This document shows positions 6,389 to 14,434 of a stretch of DNA of 15,162 bases, piece by piece. How positions within the stretch are numbered: the first letter of the stretch is position 1; each line of letters starts with the position of its first letter. Source of the DNA: an uncultured bacterium (GTDB taxonomy: Bacteria; CAIJMQ01); assembly GCA_903821905.1 (NCBI GenBank), contig CAIJMQ010000053.1:1-15162 (forward strand). The letters are read 5' to 3'. The notes under the pieces were generated by a model. The model did no database searches, was not told the DNA's origin, and was given only the letters and a program-made list of their open reading frames with translations. Position numbers and translations under genes: made by a program.

Positions 6389-8923
6389 TTATGTGGTGCT
6401 TACGGGTTTTTTTAATGTACGCCTAACGCCTGAACGGGCAGATTTTCTAATATTTGCGCTGCGGACAATTTTTTTAGAAAAAGAGATGTTGGTGAATTTT
6501 AATTCACTGTTTTCAACATTAATCTCAACTGTATCTTCGGCAGAAATTTCACCTTTTAGTATTTTTTCCGCTAACGGGTCTTCTATGAATTTTTGGATTG
6601 CTCTCCTTAAAGGTCTTGCGCCATATACTTGGTCATAACCTTGACTGATCAAGAAATCATTGACTTTAGGTGTAGATGTTAAACTTAGTTTGTATTCTTT
6701 CAATCTATCCTTAACCCTATCAAGCATTATTTCTACAACTTCTTTCAATTCTTCTTTATTAAGTGTACGGAATACTATAACTTCATCTACCCTGTTTATA
6801 AATTCCGGCTTGAATGTTCTTTTTAATTCATCCATAAGCCTATCTTTCATCTGTTGATAATTTACTTCTTCAGAAGAAGGCTGGAATCCTAAACTCGCAC
6901 CTTTTCTTAATGTTTCACTTCCGATATTAGATGTCATTATTAAAACCACATTTCTAAAATCTACAGTATGGTTTAAATTATCCGTTAGTCTGCCATCATC
7001 CATTACTTGTAGTAATATATTAAATACATCCGGATGTGCTTTTTCAATCTCATCTAATAAAACAACCGAATAAGGTTTTCTTCTCACCTTTTCTGTTAAT
7101 TCACCGCCTTCTTCATAACCGACATAACCAGGAGGTGCACCTACAAGTCTTGAAACAGCAAATTTCTCCATAAATTCAGACATATCAAGCCTGATGAGGG
7201 CATCTTCATTCCCAAATAAAAATTCTGCTAACGCTTTAGCAAGTTCTGTCTTTCCCACTCCTGTCGGACCAAGGAAAACAAATACACCAATCGGGCGCTT
7301 TGGGTCTTTAAGTCCTGAACGAGACCTTCTTATTGTTTTGGCTAAAGATACAACTGCTTCATTTTGTCCGATTACTCTCTTGTGTAACTCTTTTTCCATC
7401 CGCAGTAATCTTGAAGTTTCTTCTTCCTGGAGTTGCCGTATAGGAACACCCGTCCATTTGGATACCACTTCGGCAACATCTTCAACGCTAACCACTATTC
7501 TTCTTTTTAACTCGATTTCTTCCTTAAGTGTACGCTCCTTGTCTCTAAGCCGCGCTGCTTTTTCAAAATCCTGGAATTTTACAGCTTCATCTTTTTCTTT
7601 CTGTATAGAAGACAGTTTCTTTTCAAGTTCCGGATCTATGGTTTCTGAGGCCTTCTTAAATAATTTAGCTTTTGCACCGGCTTCATCCATCACATCGATT
7701 GCTTTATCGGGTAAAAATCTGTCTGATATATAGCGGTCAGCAAAAAGCGAAGCCGCCCATATAGAAGAGTCGGGTATAATAACTTTATGATGGCTTTCAT
7801 ATCTTTCTCTTAAGCCCTTAAGTATCTCAACAGTTTCTGAAACAGATGGAGGTTGAATTGAAATTGGCTGGAATCTTCTTTCCAAGGCAGGGTCTTTCTC
7901 TATATATTTCCTGTATTCAGTAGTAGTCGTAGCACCGATACACTGCAACTCTCCTCTTGTTAAGGAAGGTTTCAGTATATTAGATGCATCAATAGCTCCT
8001 TCTGCAGCTCCAGCGCCTACTAAGGTGTGTATTTCATCGATAAATATAATTATGTTACTGTCTTGTCTTATTTCATTAAGAACGGCTTTAATTCTCTCCT
8101 CAAATTGCCCGCGATATTTTGTTCCAGCCACCATCAAAGCCAAATCAAGAGCGATGATCCTTTTAGACAAAAGCAGTTCCGGAACAGCTCTTTCAACAAT
8201 TTTCTGGGCTAACCCTTCTACAATCGCAGTCTTGCCAACCCCCGCATCTCCGATAAGTATTGGATTGTTCTTTTTCCTTCTGCAGAGAACTTGCAGGATT
8301 CTTTCTATTTCCTTCTTTCTTCCAATAATAGGATCTAATTTATTATCTCTTGCCAACTCCGTTATATCCCTTCCGAAAACATCCAAAGCAGGCATTTTAG
8401 ATTTTTTCTGTTGGGAAGAAGAAATGGTTTTTTCAGAAAAACCTGCACGAACTCCTTCTCCAGAGTTAAATGGGGATGAAGAAACAAAACCGCCTTGTAT
8501 TCGGACAATTTCTTCTCTTGCTTTTTCTATGTTTATACCTAAATCAGTAAGAATTTGTGCTCCAATACCTTCTTTTTCCCGAAGAACACCCAGAAGCAAA
8601 TGCTCTGTCCCCACATAATTATGCCCCATATTTCTTGCTTCCTCCATAGCCAATTCCAGCACTCTTCTTGCTTTTGGAGTGAAAGATATATCACCGAAAT
8701 TAAGGACGTTCGGGCCTCTACCAACTATTTCTTCGGTTGCCTCTCGGAGTAATTCTGATTGGAGATTTAATTTTTTAAGGACAGCAACCGCCACCCCAGA
8801 CCCCTCTCTTAATATGCCTAAAACGATGTGTTCGGTGCCTACAAAATCATGCCCCAACCGTCTTGCTTCCTCTTTTGACAAAGCAAGAACTCTCCTGGCT
8901 CTCTCCGTAAACCTGTTATACAT
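6389..8923 (-). CDS. clpC: ATP-dependent Clp protease ATP-binding subunit ClpC
   Basis: ClpC is a cytosolic Hsp100/AAA+ unfoldase that feeds proteins to ClpP. The 844 residues show the full family order. Two Clp-N repeats cover about 3-70 and 80-145 (each with GHDFVGTEH or GHNYVGTEH). The first AAA+ domain has Walker A GDAGVGKT at 225-232 and FIDEIHTLVGAG. A UVR-type coiled middle segment follows (about 445-470, FEKAARLRDKE). The second AAA+ domain has Walker A GPTGVGKT at 552-559, LLDEIEKAHPDVF, and the GARPLRR sensor. The UVR segment and two Clp-N repeats separate it from ClpA and ClpB. There is a basic C-terminal tail of about 40 residues (RSANIRKSARSGVRR). The start has GGTGA 6 nt upstream. 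No clpP or mcsAB is in view, unlike Firmicutes clpC operons; here it follows ilvE by 52 nt. Confidence 0.97.
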   Translation of the reverse strand: MYNRFTERARRVLALSKEEARRLGHDFVGTEHIVLGILREGSGVAVAVLKKLNLQSELLREATEEIVGRGPNVLNFGDISFTPKARRVLELAMEEARNMGHNYVGTEHLLLGVLREKEGIGAQILTDLGINIEKAREEIVRIQGGFVSSSPFNSGEGVRAGFSEKTISSSQQKKSKMPALDVFGRDITELARDNKLDPIIGRKKEIERILQVLCRRKKNNPILIGDAGVGKTAIVEGLAQKIVERAVPELLLSKRIIALDLALMVAGTKYRGQFEERIKAVLNEIRQDSNIIIFIDEIHTLVGAGAAEGAIDASNILKPSLTRGELQCIGATTTTEYRKYIEKDPALERRFQPISIQPPSVSETVEILKGLRERYESHHKVIIPDSSIWAASLFADRYISDRFLPDKAIDVMDEAGAKAKLFKKASETIDPELEKKLSSIQKEKDEAVKFQDFEKAARLRDKERTLKEEIELKRRIVVSVEDVAEVVSKWTGVPIRQLQEEETSRLLRMEKELHKRVIGQNEAVVSLAKTIRRSRSGLKDPKRPIGVFVFLGPTGVGKTELAKALAEFLFGNEDALIRLDMSEFMEKFAVSRLVGAPPGYVGYEEGGELTEKVRRKPYSVVLLDEIEKAHPDVFNILLQVMDDGRLTDNLNHTVDFRNVVLIMTSNIGSETLRKGASLGFQPSSEEVNYQQMKDRLMDELKRTFKPEFINRVDEVIVFRTLNKEELKEVVEIMLDRVKDRLKEYKLSLTSTPKVNDFLISQGYDQVYGARPLRRAIQKFIEDPLAEKILKGEISAEDTVEINVENSELKFTNISFSKKIVRSANIRKSARSGVRRTLKKPVSTT

Positions 8924-8975
8924 CTCTATTCACCATTTTGATTATAAACTACCTGTCAAATATTCACTACAAATC

Positions 8976-9851
8976 TTATAGATATGAAGTGCCTTCTGTT
9001 TCGACTAATTTTTTATATGCACTACGAACCTTATTAATAGTATTTCCTACTTTACCATCACCTATTGTTCTGCCATCAATCTTAACTACCGGCATTATTT
9101 CCGCACCGGTACCTGTTAGAAAACACTCATCTGCATTAAACAAATCATACCTGGCAAGTATTTCCTCCTTTACTTCAATAGACAATTTCTTTGCAATCTC
9201 AATAACGGTTTTCCTTGTTATACCATCAAGGGCACCCATATAAGTAGGAGGTGTTTTTATGACATCATTATCCACTATAAAAATATTATCTGCTGTGCAC
9301 TCCGTTACAAAACCTTCCCTATTTAACATTATCGCTTCTTTAAAACCAGCATTTTGGGCTTCGATTTTAGCTAATATATTATTTAAATAATTCAAAGATT
9401 TTACACGTGGGTCCAAATTATAAGGAGTGTTGCGTTGCGTAGGAACAGTAATTATCTCCAGCCCTTTTTTATAAAATTCTTCCGAAAAAAGTTCTATCTT
9501 ATCCACTATAATAAACAATGTTGAGCTTTTACATTTTTCAGGAGCAAGCCCCAAATCACCCTCACCTCTTGTTACGACAATTCTGACATAACAATCTCTG
9601 TATCCGTTAAGCTGTGCTGTTTTTAAAACAGCATTAATAAGTTTTTCTCTACTAAGTGGTATATCAAGGCAAATGTATTTAGCAGATCTATGCAATCTAT
9701 CCATATGTTCTGCCAATTTAAATATTCTACCGTTATAAGTTCTCAATCCTTCAAATATGCCATCTCCATAAAGAAGCCCATGATCATAAACAGAGATTTT
9801 CGCTTCTTGCCTGGGAACAAATTCACCATTCAGATATATTTTCTGTTCCAT
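8976..9851 (-). CDS. ilvE: Branched-chain amino acid aminotransferase
   Basis: This is a PLP-dependent class IV aminotransferase that moves the amino group between glutamate and the 2-oxo acids of leucine, isoleucine and valine. In the 291-residue protein the PLP lysine is K151 (DPRVKSLNYLNN) and E184 lies in GFVTECTADNIF. VYDHGLLYGDGIFEGLRTY and VRIVVTRGEGDLGL are the usual N-terminal blocks, and the whole strongly recalls archaeal-type IlvE (as in Methanocaldococcus). A D-amino-acid transaminase or aminodeoxychorismate lyase is less likely because these motifs fit IlvE closely. A GTG at 9857 is also in frame, but it is the end of the AAAGGGG ribosome-binding site; ATG 9851 lies 5 nt after it and is the better start. 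It follows rpiB by 38 nt. leuB nearby serves the same pathway. Confidence 0.9.
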   Translation of the reverse strand: MEQKIYLNGEFVPRQEAKISVYDHGLLYGDGIFEGLRTYNGRIFKLAEHMDRLHRSAKYICLDIPLSREKLINAVLKTAQLNGYRDCYVRIVVTRGEGDLGLAPEKCKSSTLFIIVDKIELFSEEFYKKGLEIITVPTQRNTPYNLDPRVKSLNYLNNILAKIEAQNAGFKEAIMLNREGFVTECTADNIFIVDNDVIKTPPTYMGALDGITRKTVIEIAKKLSIEVKEEILARYDLFNADECFLTGTGAEIMPVVKIDGRTIGDGKVGNTINKVRSAYKKLVETEGTSYL

Positions 9852-9889
9852 TTTCACCCCTTTAAATTTTCTTATTTTGAATTATACCT

Positions 9890-10351
9890 CTAACGTAATT
9901 TATTTTCTATTTCATTTACCAAGTCAATTCTTCTTTGATGCCTTCCGCCTTCGTATTCTTCCGAAAGCCATATCCTAACTATTCCCAAAGCCCTCTTTTG
10001 AGAAAGAACTCTCCCTCCCAAACACAGAATATTAGAGTTGTTATGAACCCTGCTTACCTTTGACGTATATCTATTCCAACATACTGCGGCTCTTATTCCT
10101 TTCACTTTATTGGCGGCGATACTCATACCAATCCCCGTTCCGCAGAAAAGAATACCCTTTGAATATTCATTTTTGGTAACTGCCATACTAACCTTTTCTG
10201 CATATGACGGAAAATCATCTAATGATTCGCATGTAAATGCACCAAAATCGTGAATTTTATAACCATTCTTCAACAACTCTTGTTTTATAAATTCTTTTAA
10301 TTCAAAACCAGCGTGGTCACTTCCTAAAGCTATGGAAATATCAGATTTCAT
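9890..10351 (-). CDS. rpiB: Ribose-5-phosphate isomerase B
   Basis: RpiB interconverts ribose 5-phosphate and ribulose 5-phosphate in the non-oxidative pentose phosphate pathway. The 153 residues match the family. D12 and H13 lie in GSDHAGFELK; C70 heads the anion-hole block CGTGIGMSI; N93-R94 lie in CWNRYTS; H103 is in VHNNSNILCLGGR; and GGRHQRR occurs near the end. The cysteine at position 70 is the catalytic base in ribose-type enzymes. Allose or galactose 6-phosphate isomerase is a less likely alternative. The ATG overlaps the tsaC stop by 4 nt (ATGA). Confidence 0.95.
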   Translation of the reverse strand: MKSDISIALGSDHAGFELKEFIKQELLKNGYKIHDFGAFTCESLDDFPSYAEKVSMAVTKNEYSKGILFCGTGIGMSIAANKVKGIRAAVCWNRYTSKVSRVHNNSNILCLGGRVLSQKRALGIVRIWLSEEYEGGRHQRRIDLVNEIENKLR

Positions 10352-10992
10352 CGGAGAATATCCTTTCCTATTTTTTTTTCAACTTCTTTTTTTGTTATTT
10401 TACCTTCTCTAATCATTTTAGGCGAATGTCCAGTGCAATCAATTACTGTTGAAGGTACTTTAAAAATTGTAGGCCCCCCATCCAAAATGAGGTCAATTTC
10501 TCCATTAAAGTATTCTTTAACTTCTTCAGCATTTAAGGCATCTTTCTTATCTGAAATGTTAGCACTTGTTGAAACTAATGCCCCATATTCCTTAAGTAAA
10601 GCAAGCGGAACTGGATGATTAGGTATTCTAAAACCCAGCGTAGAAGTTTCAAACGGCAAGTTCAGCCCTCTTTTTTTGTTAAGAATGACTGTCAAAGGCC
10701 CGGGCCAAAATTCATTCATTAATTTATATGCTGAATTCGGTATTTTTTCAACATATTTAAGTACAGTTTCAATGTTGGGTACAAAAATCGGCAAAGGTTT
10801 AGTAGAATTCCTACCCTTAATTTTATATATCTTTGTCACCGCTTTTTTAGAAAAGAGGTCGCCAACTAATCCATAGACCGTTTCCGTTGGAAGAGCAACT
10901 ATTCCTCCATTATTTAATACTTTTTTTGCTTTTGAGATTATCGATTCATCTAATTTTTTTGATTCTACCTTTATATAACATGAATTTTTCAC
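10348..10992 (-). CDS. tsaC: L-threonylcarbamoyladenylate synthase
   Basis: TsaC/Sua5 makes threonylcarbamoyl-AMP from threonine, bicarbonate and ATP, the first step of the t6A37 modification of ANN-decoding tRNAs. The 214-residue protein is the single-domain TsaC/YwlC type without the Sua5 extension. Motifs are GGIVALPTETVYGL (29-42), KIYKIKGRNSTKPLPIF (55-70), the middle FWPGPLTVIL, GFRIPNHP, and STSANISDK. The start is GTG at 10992, in a 4-nt overlap (GTGA) with the prfB stop. A strong AGGGGG at 11001-11006, inside the last codons of prfB, supports this start. The prfB-tsaC-rpiB order recalls the common prfA-prmC-tsaC-rpiB clusters, here with RF2 in place of RF1. Confidence 0.94.
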   Translation of the reverse strand: MKNSCYIKVESKKLDESIISKAKKVLNNGGIVALPTETVYGLVGDLFSKKAVTKIYKIKGRNSTKPLPIFVPNIETVLKYVEKIPNSAYKLMNEFWPGPLTVILNKKRGLNLPFETSTLGFRIPNHPVPLALLKEYGALVSTSANISDKKDALNAEEVKEYFNGEIDLILDGGPTIFKVPSTVIDCTGHSPKMIREGKITKKEVEKKIGKDILR

Positions 10993-12084
10993 TTTTTATT
11001 CCCCCTAAGATACGCAAAAATAAAAGGGTCTATATCTCCGTCCAGCACATTATCAGCATTTGTCTGTTCTGTTTCAGTACGATGGTCTTTAACAAGTGTA
11101 TAAGGATAAAGGACATAACTGCGTATTTGGTTGCCCCACTGTATATCTTTTTTTTCACCGGCTATTTTCTCGTTTTTCTCTTTTTGTTTTTCTTGGAAAT
11201 ATTGATAAAGCCGAGACCGCAGCACCTCCATAGCCATTTCTTTATTCTGGTGTTGAGACCTTTCCGATTGGGCTTGAGTAACTATTCCCGTAGGAATGTG
11301 CGTTATCCTAATTGCCGAAGCGGTCATATTTACGTGTTGTCCTCCGGGACCGGAAGCGCAGAAAGTATCGATTCTCAAATCGGAATCATTTATTTCTACT
11401 TCAATATCCTCGTCAATTTTAGGCATGACTTCCACAGATGCAAAAGAAGTGTGTCTTCTGCGAGCAGAATCAAAGGGGGAAACCCTAACTAATCTATGTA
11501 TTCCTTTTTCACCTTTTAAATAACCATAGGAAAATTCATCGGGGAAATTCAAACTCGCATGTTTAATACCAGCTTCTTCTCCCGGGCTAATATCCACAAT
11601 CTCTGCTTTTATATTGCTTCTTTCTGCCCATCTGGTATACATTCGCAGTAACATTTGCGCCCAGTCACAGGATTCCGTCCCACCGGCACCGGGTTGAATT
11701 GTAAGAAAACACCCGTTTTTATCATAAGTATCCGCTAAAAGTACTTCAAGTTCCCATCTTTCCAGTTCTTTATCTATGCTCGAGATGCTCAACAAGACTT
11801 CCTGAAGAACATCTTTATCTTTTTCCTCTTCAGCCAATTGATAAAGCATCCCTACATCTTCAATTTCCCTGTGTAATTTTTCCCATTTGTTTTGTTCTTT
11901 TTTTAATGAATCAAGTTTTTTCATTACTTCTTGGGCATGCTTTATGTCTTGCCAAAAGCCATCTTTTCCAAGCTCTTTATTTAGTTTGTCTATTTCTTTT
12001 TTCTTGTTTTCTAAGTCAAAGAAGCCCCCTGATGTCTTCCAACTTCTTTACAAAACCTTTTAATTTACCTTTTATATCTTCCAT
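10989..12084 (-). CDS. prfB: Peptide chain release factor 2, with programmed +1 frameshift
   Basis: RF2 terminates translation at UGA and UAA. Full length needs a +1 shift. Codons 1-22 run from ATG 12084 to CTT ending at 12019, the base at 12018 is skipped, and reading resumes with GAC at 12017-12015 to the TGA at 10989-10991. This gives 364 residues (E. coli RF2 has 365). The stop-codon-recognition tripeptide SPF is at 202-204, which defines RF2 against the PxT of RF1. The GGQ of peptidyl-tRNA hydrolysis is at 247-249 (SGPGGQHVN). The acidic helical N-terminal domain is restored only by the shift. An open frame starting at the internal ATG 11924 would lack about 53 residues and should not be taken as the gene. 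It heads the minus-strand gene run. No SD precedes ATG 12084, and a -10-like element lies only 9 nt upstream. Confidence 0.95.
12016..12030 (-). other. prfB: RF2 programmed +1 frameshift site
   Basis: The minus-strand sequence is AGG GGG CTT CTT TGA C. This is the classic RF2 recoding signal: an internal SD (AGGGGG, 12030-12025), a 3-nt spacer, the slippery CTT (12021-12019) and the in-frame TGA (12018-12016) followed by C. When RF2 is scarce the ribosome pauses at UGA and slips +1, so RF2 controls its own level. Confidence 0.97.
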
Positions 12085-12093
12085 AACATACTA

Positions 12094-12122
12094 ATTTTAG
12101 CATAACACCGGCACCGTTAGAA
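12094..12122 (-). promoter_or_regulatory. Candidate promoter for prfB and the downstream run
   Basis: On the minus strand TGCTAAAAT (12102-12094) is an extended -10; TTCTAA (12122-12117) at 17 nt is a poor -35 with 3 of 6 matches. The prfB ATG is only 9 nt past the -10, so the leader would be about 2-3 nt, in keeping with the missing SD. Confidence 0.35.
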
Positions 12123-12136
12123 ATCTCATAATTGTT

Positions 12137-12164
12137 CCCTGTTATAGATAAATTTTTAACAGGG
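12137..12164. promoter_or_regulatory. Inverted repeat CCCTGTTA-N12-TAACAGGG upstream of leuB promoter
   Basis: There are perfect 8-bp arms (12137-12144 and 12157-12164) with a 12-nt centre. The right arm ends one base before the leuB -35 hexamer (12166). It has no T run on either strand, so a protein-binding site for an activator or repressor of leuB and/or prfB is more likely than a terminator. The binding protein is unknown. Confidence 0.4.
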
Positions 12165-12165
12165 C

Positions 12166-12194
12166 TTGACTAAAAGGAATATATTTCTCATAAT
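12166..12194 (+). promoter_or_regulatory. Sigma-70-type promoter for leuB
   Basis: TTGACT (12166-12171), a 17-nt spacer, then CATAAT (12189-12194). Five of six bases match consensus in each hexamer. The start codon is 26 nt after the -10, leaving room for the SD AAGGGGAG at 12209-12216. Confidence 0.65.
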
Positions 12195-12220
12195 ATCACC
12201 CTAAAATTAAGGGGAGACAA

Positions 12221-13288
12221 ATGAAAAAATATAAAATTGCGGTTATTCCAGGAGACGGAACTGGCCCAGAAGTGATTAATGAAGGGCTAAAAGTAATAAA
12301 AGCGGTAAGTAGCAAGTTTGGCTTTGAATATGAAGCCAAAACATTTGATTTTGGTGGGGAAAGGTATTTGAAAACCGGTAAAACATTAGACAAACAAGAA
12401 ATTGAAGGATTAAAGAAATATTCGGCAATCTATTTGGGCGCCATCGGTCACCCTGATGTAAAACCGGGGATATTAGAAACAGGGATTCTTTTAAACCTGA
12501 GGTTTTCACTTGACCAGTATATAAATCTTCGTCCAATAAAACTCTATAATGCCGATTTCTGTCCTTTAAAAAATAAGAAACCTGAAGATATTGATTTTGT
12601 TGTAGTGAGAGAAAATTCTGAAGGGCTTTATAAGAGCATGGGAGAATTCAAAAATAAAGGCACAAAAGATGAGATAGCAACGCAGATTTCATACAATACC
12701 CGAAAGGGAGTTGAGCGTTGTATTCGTTATGCCTTCGAATATACAAAAAAGCGCAACAAAACTAAAAAATTAACTCTCTGCGGTAAAACTAATGTTTTGA
12801 CTTTTGCATGGGATCTTTGGCAACGAACTTTTAACGAAGTAGCCAAAGAATATCCCGACATTAAAACTGATTATGCTCATGTAGATGCAACAACGATGTG
12901 GTTCGTGAAAAATCCAGAATGGTTTGATGTTATTGTTACGGACAATATGTTCGGAGATATCATAACTGATTTGGGCGCTATGATTCAGGGGGGAATGGGT
13001 ATAGCAGCCGGCGGCAATATAAACCCTCAAGGAGTTTCAATGTTTGAACCAATCGGAGGTAGTGCTCCAAAGTATACCGGGAAAAATGTAATTAATCCTT
13101 TGGCGGCAATTTGTGCCGGTGCAATGATGCTGGAGAATATAGGGGAAATAAAAGCTGGTAAGGCAATAGAAGAAGCAGTAATAACAATTGTTCGCACAAA
13201 AATGAAATCATTGGCCGCTGGGAAAATGGGATACACCACCTCAGAAGTTGGTGATTTGGTTGTGAAACAGATATTGAACCCCGTTTAA
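12221..13288 (+). CDS. leuB: 3-isopropylmalate dehydrogenase (isocitrate/isopropylmalate dehydrogenase family)
   Basis: This member of the beta-decarboxylating dehydrogenase family probably oxidises and decarboxylates 3-isopropylmalate in leucine synthesis. The 355 residues include [10 protein letters not shown] (9-18), the substrate arginines R94, R104 and R130 ([15 protein letters not shown] and [11 protein letters not shown]), Y137, K189, and the metal-binding D222, D246 and D250 ([11 protein letters not shown]). Overall wording resembles the actinobacterial/planctomycete LeuB group (for example the [11 protein letters not shown] and [19 protein letters not shown] blocks). The cofactor region reads [12 protein letters not shown]284-Y285 are the residues that NADP-dependent isocitrate dehydrogenase uses for the 2'-phosphate, and Gly replaces the usual His of HGSAP. 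Tartrate/D-malate or isocitrate dehydrogenase are alternatives. The start has AAGGGGAG well placed. It diverges from prfB, and no leuCD is in view. Confidence 0.82.
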   Translation: MKKYKIAVIPGDGTGPEVINEGLKVIKAVSSKFGFEYEAKTFDFGGERYLKTGKTLDKQEIEGLKKYSAIYLGAIGHPDVKPGILETGILLNLRFSLDQYINLRPIKLYNADFCPLKNKKPEDIDFVVVRENSEGLYKSMGEFKNKGTKDEIATQISYNTRKGVERCIRYAFEYTKKRNKTKKLTLCGKTNVLTFAWDLWQRTFNEVAKEYPDIKTDYAHVDATTMWFVKNPEWFDVIVTDNMFGDIITDLGAMIQGGMGIAAGGNINPQGVSMFEPIGGSAPKYTGKNVINPLAAICAGAMMLENIGEIKAGKAIEEAVITIVRTKMKSLAAGKMGYTTSEVGDLVVKQILNPV

Positions 13289-13295
13289 AAGATTA

Positions 13296-13345
13296 AATTT
13301 CTGTTTACTCCGTTTGGCCCATTTGACTGGGCGAGCAGTTAAATT
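13296..13345 (+). other. Possible nested stem-loop after leuB
   Basis: An inner hairpin GCCCA-TTTGAC-TGGGC (13317-13332) may be enclosed by AATTTCTG (13296-13303) pairing with CAG-TT-AAATT (13336-13345, two bases bulged). No T run follows, so it is at best a weak terminator or an RNA 3'-end stabiliser. The rest of this 101-bp gap is the phoH promoter. Confidence 0.22.
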
Positions 13346-13352
13346 GGATGTC

Positions 13353-13381
13353 TTGACTTCTCTCTACCTCTTATCTAATAT
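13353..13381 (+). promoter_or_regulatory. Strong sigma-70-type promoter for phoH
   Basis: TTGACT (13353-13358), a 17-nt spacer, then TAATAT (13376-13381). The phoH ATG begins 8 nt after the -10 ends, so transcription should start on or within about two bases of the start codon. No SD is present, which implies a leaderless message. Confidence 0.62.
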
Positions 13382-13389
13382 CTTAATAG

Positions 13390-14358
13390 ATGAAAAAGCT
13401 AACCACGCGAAAAGTACCTCTTGCCAATAAAGAAGAGACTTTAAGAATATTCGGTAGAAATGATGAATTACTACGTCTTTTAGAAAAAGAATTTAAAGTT
13501 ACTATCATCGGTAGAGGAGATGACGTATCATTGAAAGGCAAAAACTCTGACGTATCTAAAGCCAAGGAATTTATAGATAAGACTCTGTCACTATCTCAAG
13601 CTAACTCTATAACGGAGAAAAATATTTTGTTAGCAATTCAAAAAACAAAAGAAAATAAGGGAGAAAATTGGGACAAAATTTTAAATGAGAAAATAGAGGT
13701 TCCATTAGACAGAAAATATATAGTACCTCAAAATTCTGCACAGCAAAAATATATAGAATCAATTAAAAAAAATGAGATTGTTTTTTCCATAGGGCCTGCA
13801 GGTACAGGAAAAACATACCTGGCAATGGCTATGGCTGTACATCATCTTATGACAAAAAAGTCGGGGCGAGTAATCTTAGTACGTCCCGCCGTAGAAGCAG
13901 GGGAAAAATTAGGTTTTCTCCCTGGTGACTTATATGAGAAAATAAATCCTTATCTTCGCCCTCTGTACGATGCTTTTTATGAAATGCTGGAAGCAGACAA
14001 ACTTCAACAATATTTACAAAGAAACATAATTGAAATAGCACCTCTTGCCTATATGAGAGGCAGAACTTTTAACGATTCTTTTATCGTTCTTGATGAAGCA
14101 CAAAATTCTACCTCCGAGCAAATGAAAATGTTCTTAACCCGTTTGGGGTTTGGCTCTAAGGTCATAGTCACGGGTGACATAACCCAGGTTGACCTGCCCG
14201 AGAGTACTACTTCAGGGCTTATAGAAGTACAACATATACTCAAAGGCATAAAAGGTATTGATTTTGTCTATTTCACCGAAAAAGACGTTGTCAGACATAA
14301 GTTAGTCCAAGATATTATCAGGGCTTATGATAACCACAAGAATAGTAAAACCAAATAA
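13390..14358 (+). CDS. PhoH family protein (YbeZ type)
   Basis: PhoH/YbeZ proteins are cytosolic P-loop NTPases, thought to act as RNA helicase-like partners of YbeY in rRNA processing and ribosome quality control. The 322 residues match. An N-terminal KH-like region (about 10-75; IFGRNDELLRLLEKEF, VTIIGRGDDVSLKG) is followed by PQNSAQQKYIESI, Walker A GPAGTGKT at 135-142, VRPAVEAGEKLGFLPGD, and Walker B VLDEAQN with D235-E236, then VTGDITQVDLP. The start is fixed by the usual N-terminal layout and by the promoter just upstream. ybeY follows after 76 nt, the common partner order. Confidence 0.95.
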   Translation: MKKLTTRKVPLANKEETLRIFGRNDELLRLLEKEFKVTIIGRGDDVSLKGKNSDVSKAKEFIDKTLSLSQANSITEKNILLAIQKTKENKGENWDKILNEKIEVPLDRKYIVPQNSAQQKYIESIKKNEIVFSIGPAGTGKTYLAMAMAVHHLMTKKSGRVILVRPAVEAGEKLGFLPGDLYEKINPYLRPLYDAFYEMLEADKLQQYLQRNIIEIAPLAYMRGRTFNDSFIVLDEAQNSTSEQMKMFLTRLGFGSKVIVTGDITQVDLPESTTSGLIEVQHILKGIKGIDFVYFTEKDVVRHKLVQDIIRAYDNHKNSKTK

Positions 14359-14434
14359 AATATATTTGCGCGCTAAATTTAATTTCACCTCAAAAATAAG
14401 TACTAAACATGGGATTGAATAGTTAAAAAAGAGA

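Noticed and set aside
7194-7733. 179-codon open frame on the plus strand
   Set aside because: Lies wholly antisense to clpC, Ser/Leu-rich composition typical of a mirror frame, no SD or family resemblance.
8025-8618. 197-codon open frame on the plus strand
   Set aside because: Antisense to the first AAA+ and linker region of clpC, which is certain; no independent coding signs.
9851-9857. GTG 9857 as the ilvE start
   Set aside because: It overlaps the AAAGGGG ribosome-binding site; ATG two codons later has ideal spacing.
10887-11492. 201-codon Phe/Leu-rich open frame on the plus strand
   Set aside because: Antisense to tsaC and prfB; hydrophobic look comes from complementing Lys/Glu-rich genes.
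10989-11924. A shorter RF2 starting at ATG 11924, or prfB as a frameshifted pseudogene
   Set aside because: The upstream codons and the canonical AGGGGG-CTT-CTT-TGA-C site show normal programmed frameshifting and a full-length protein.
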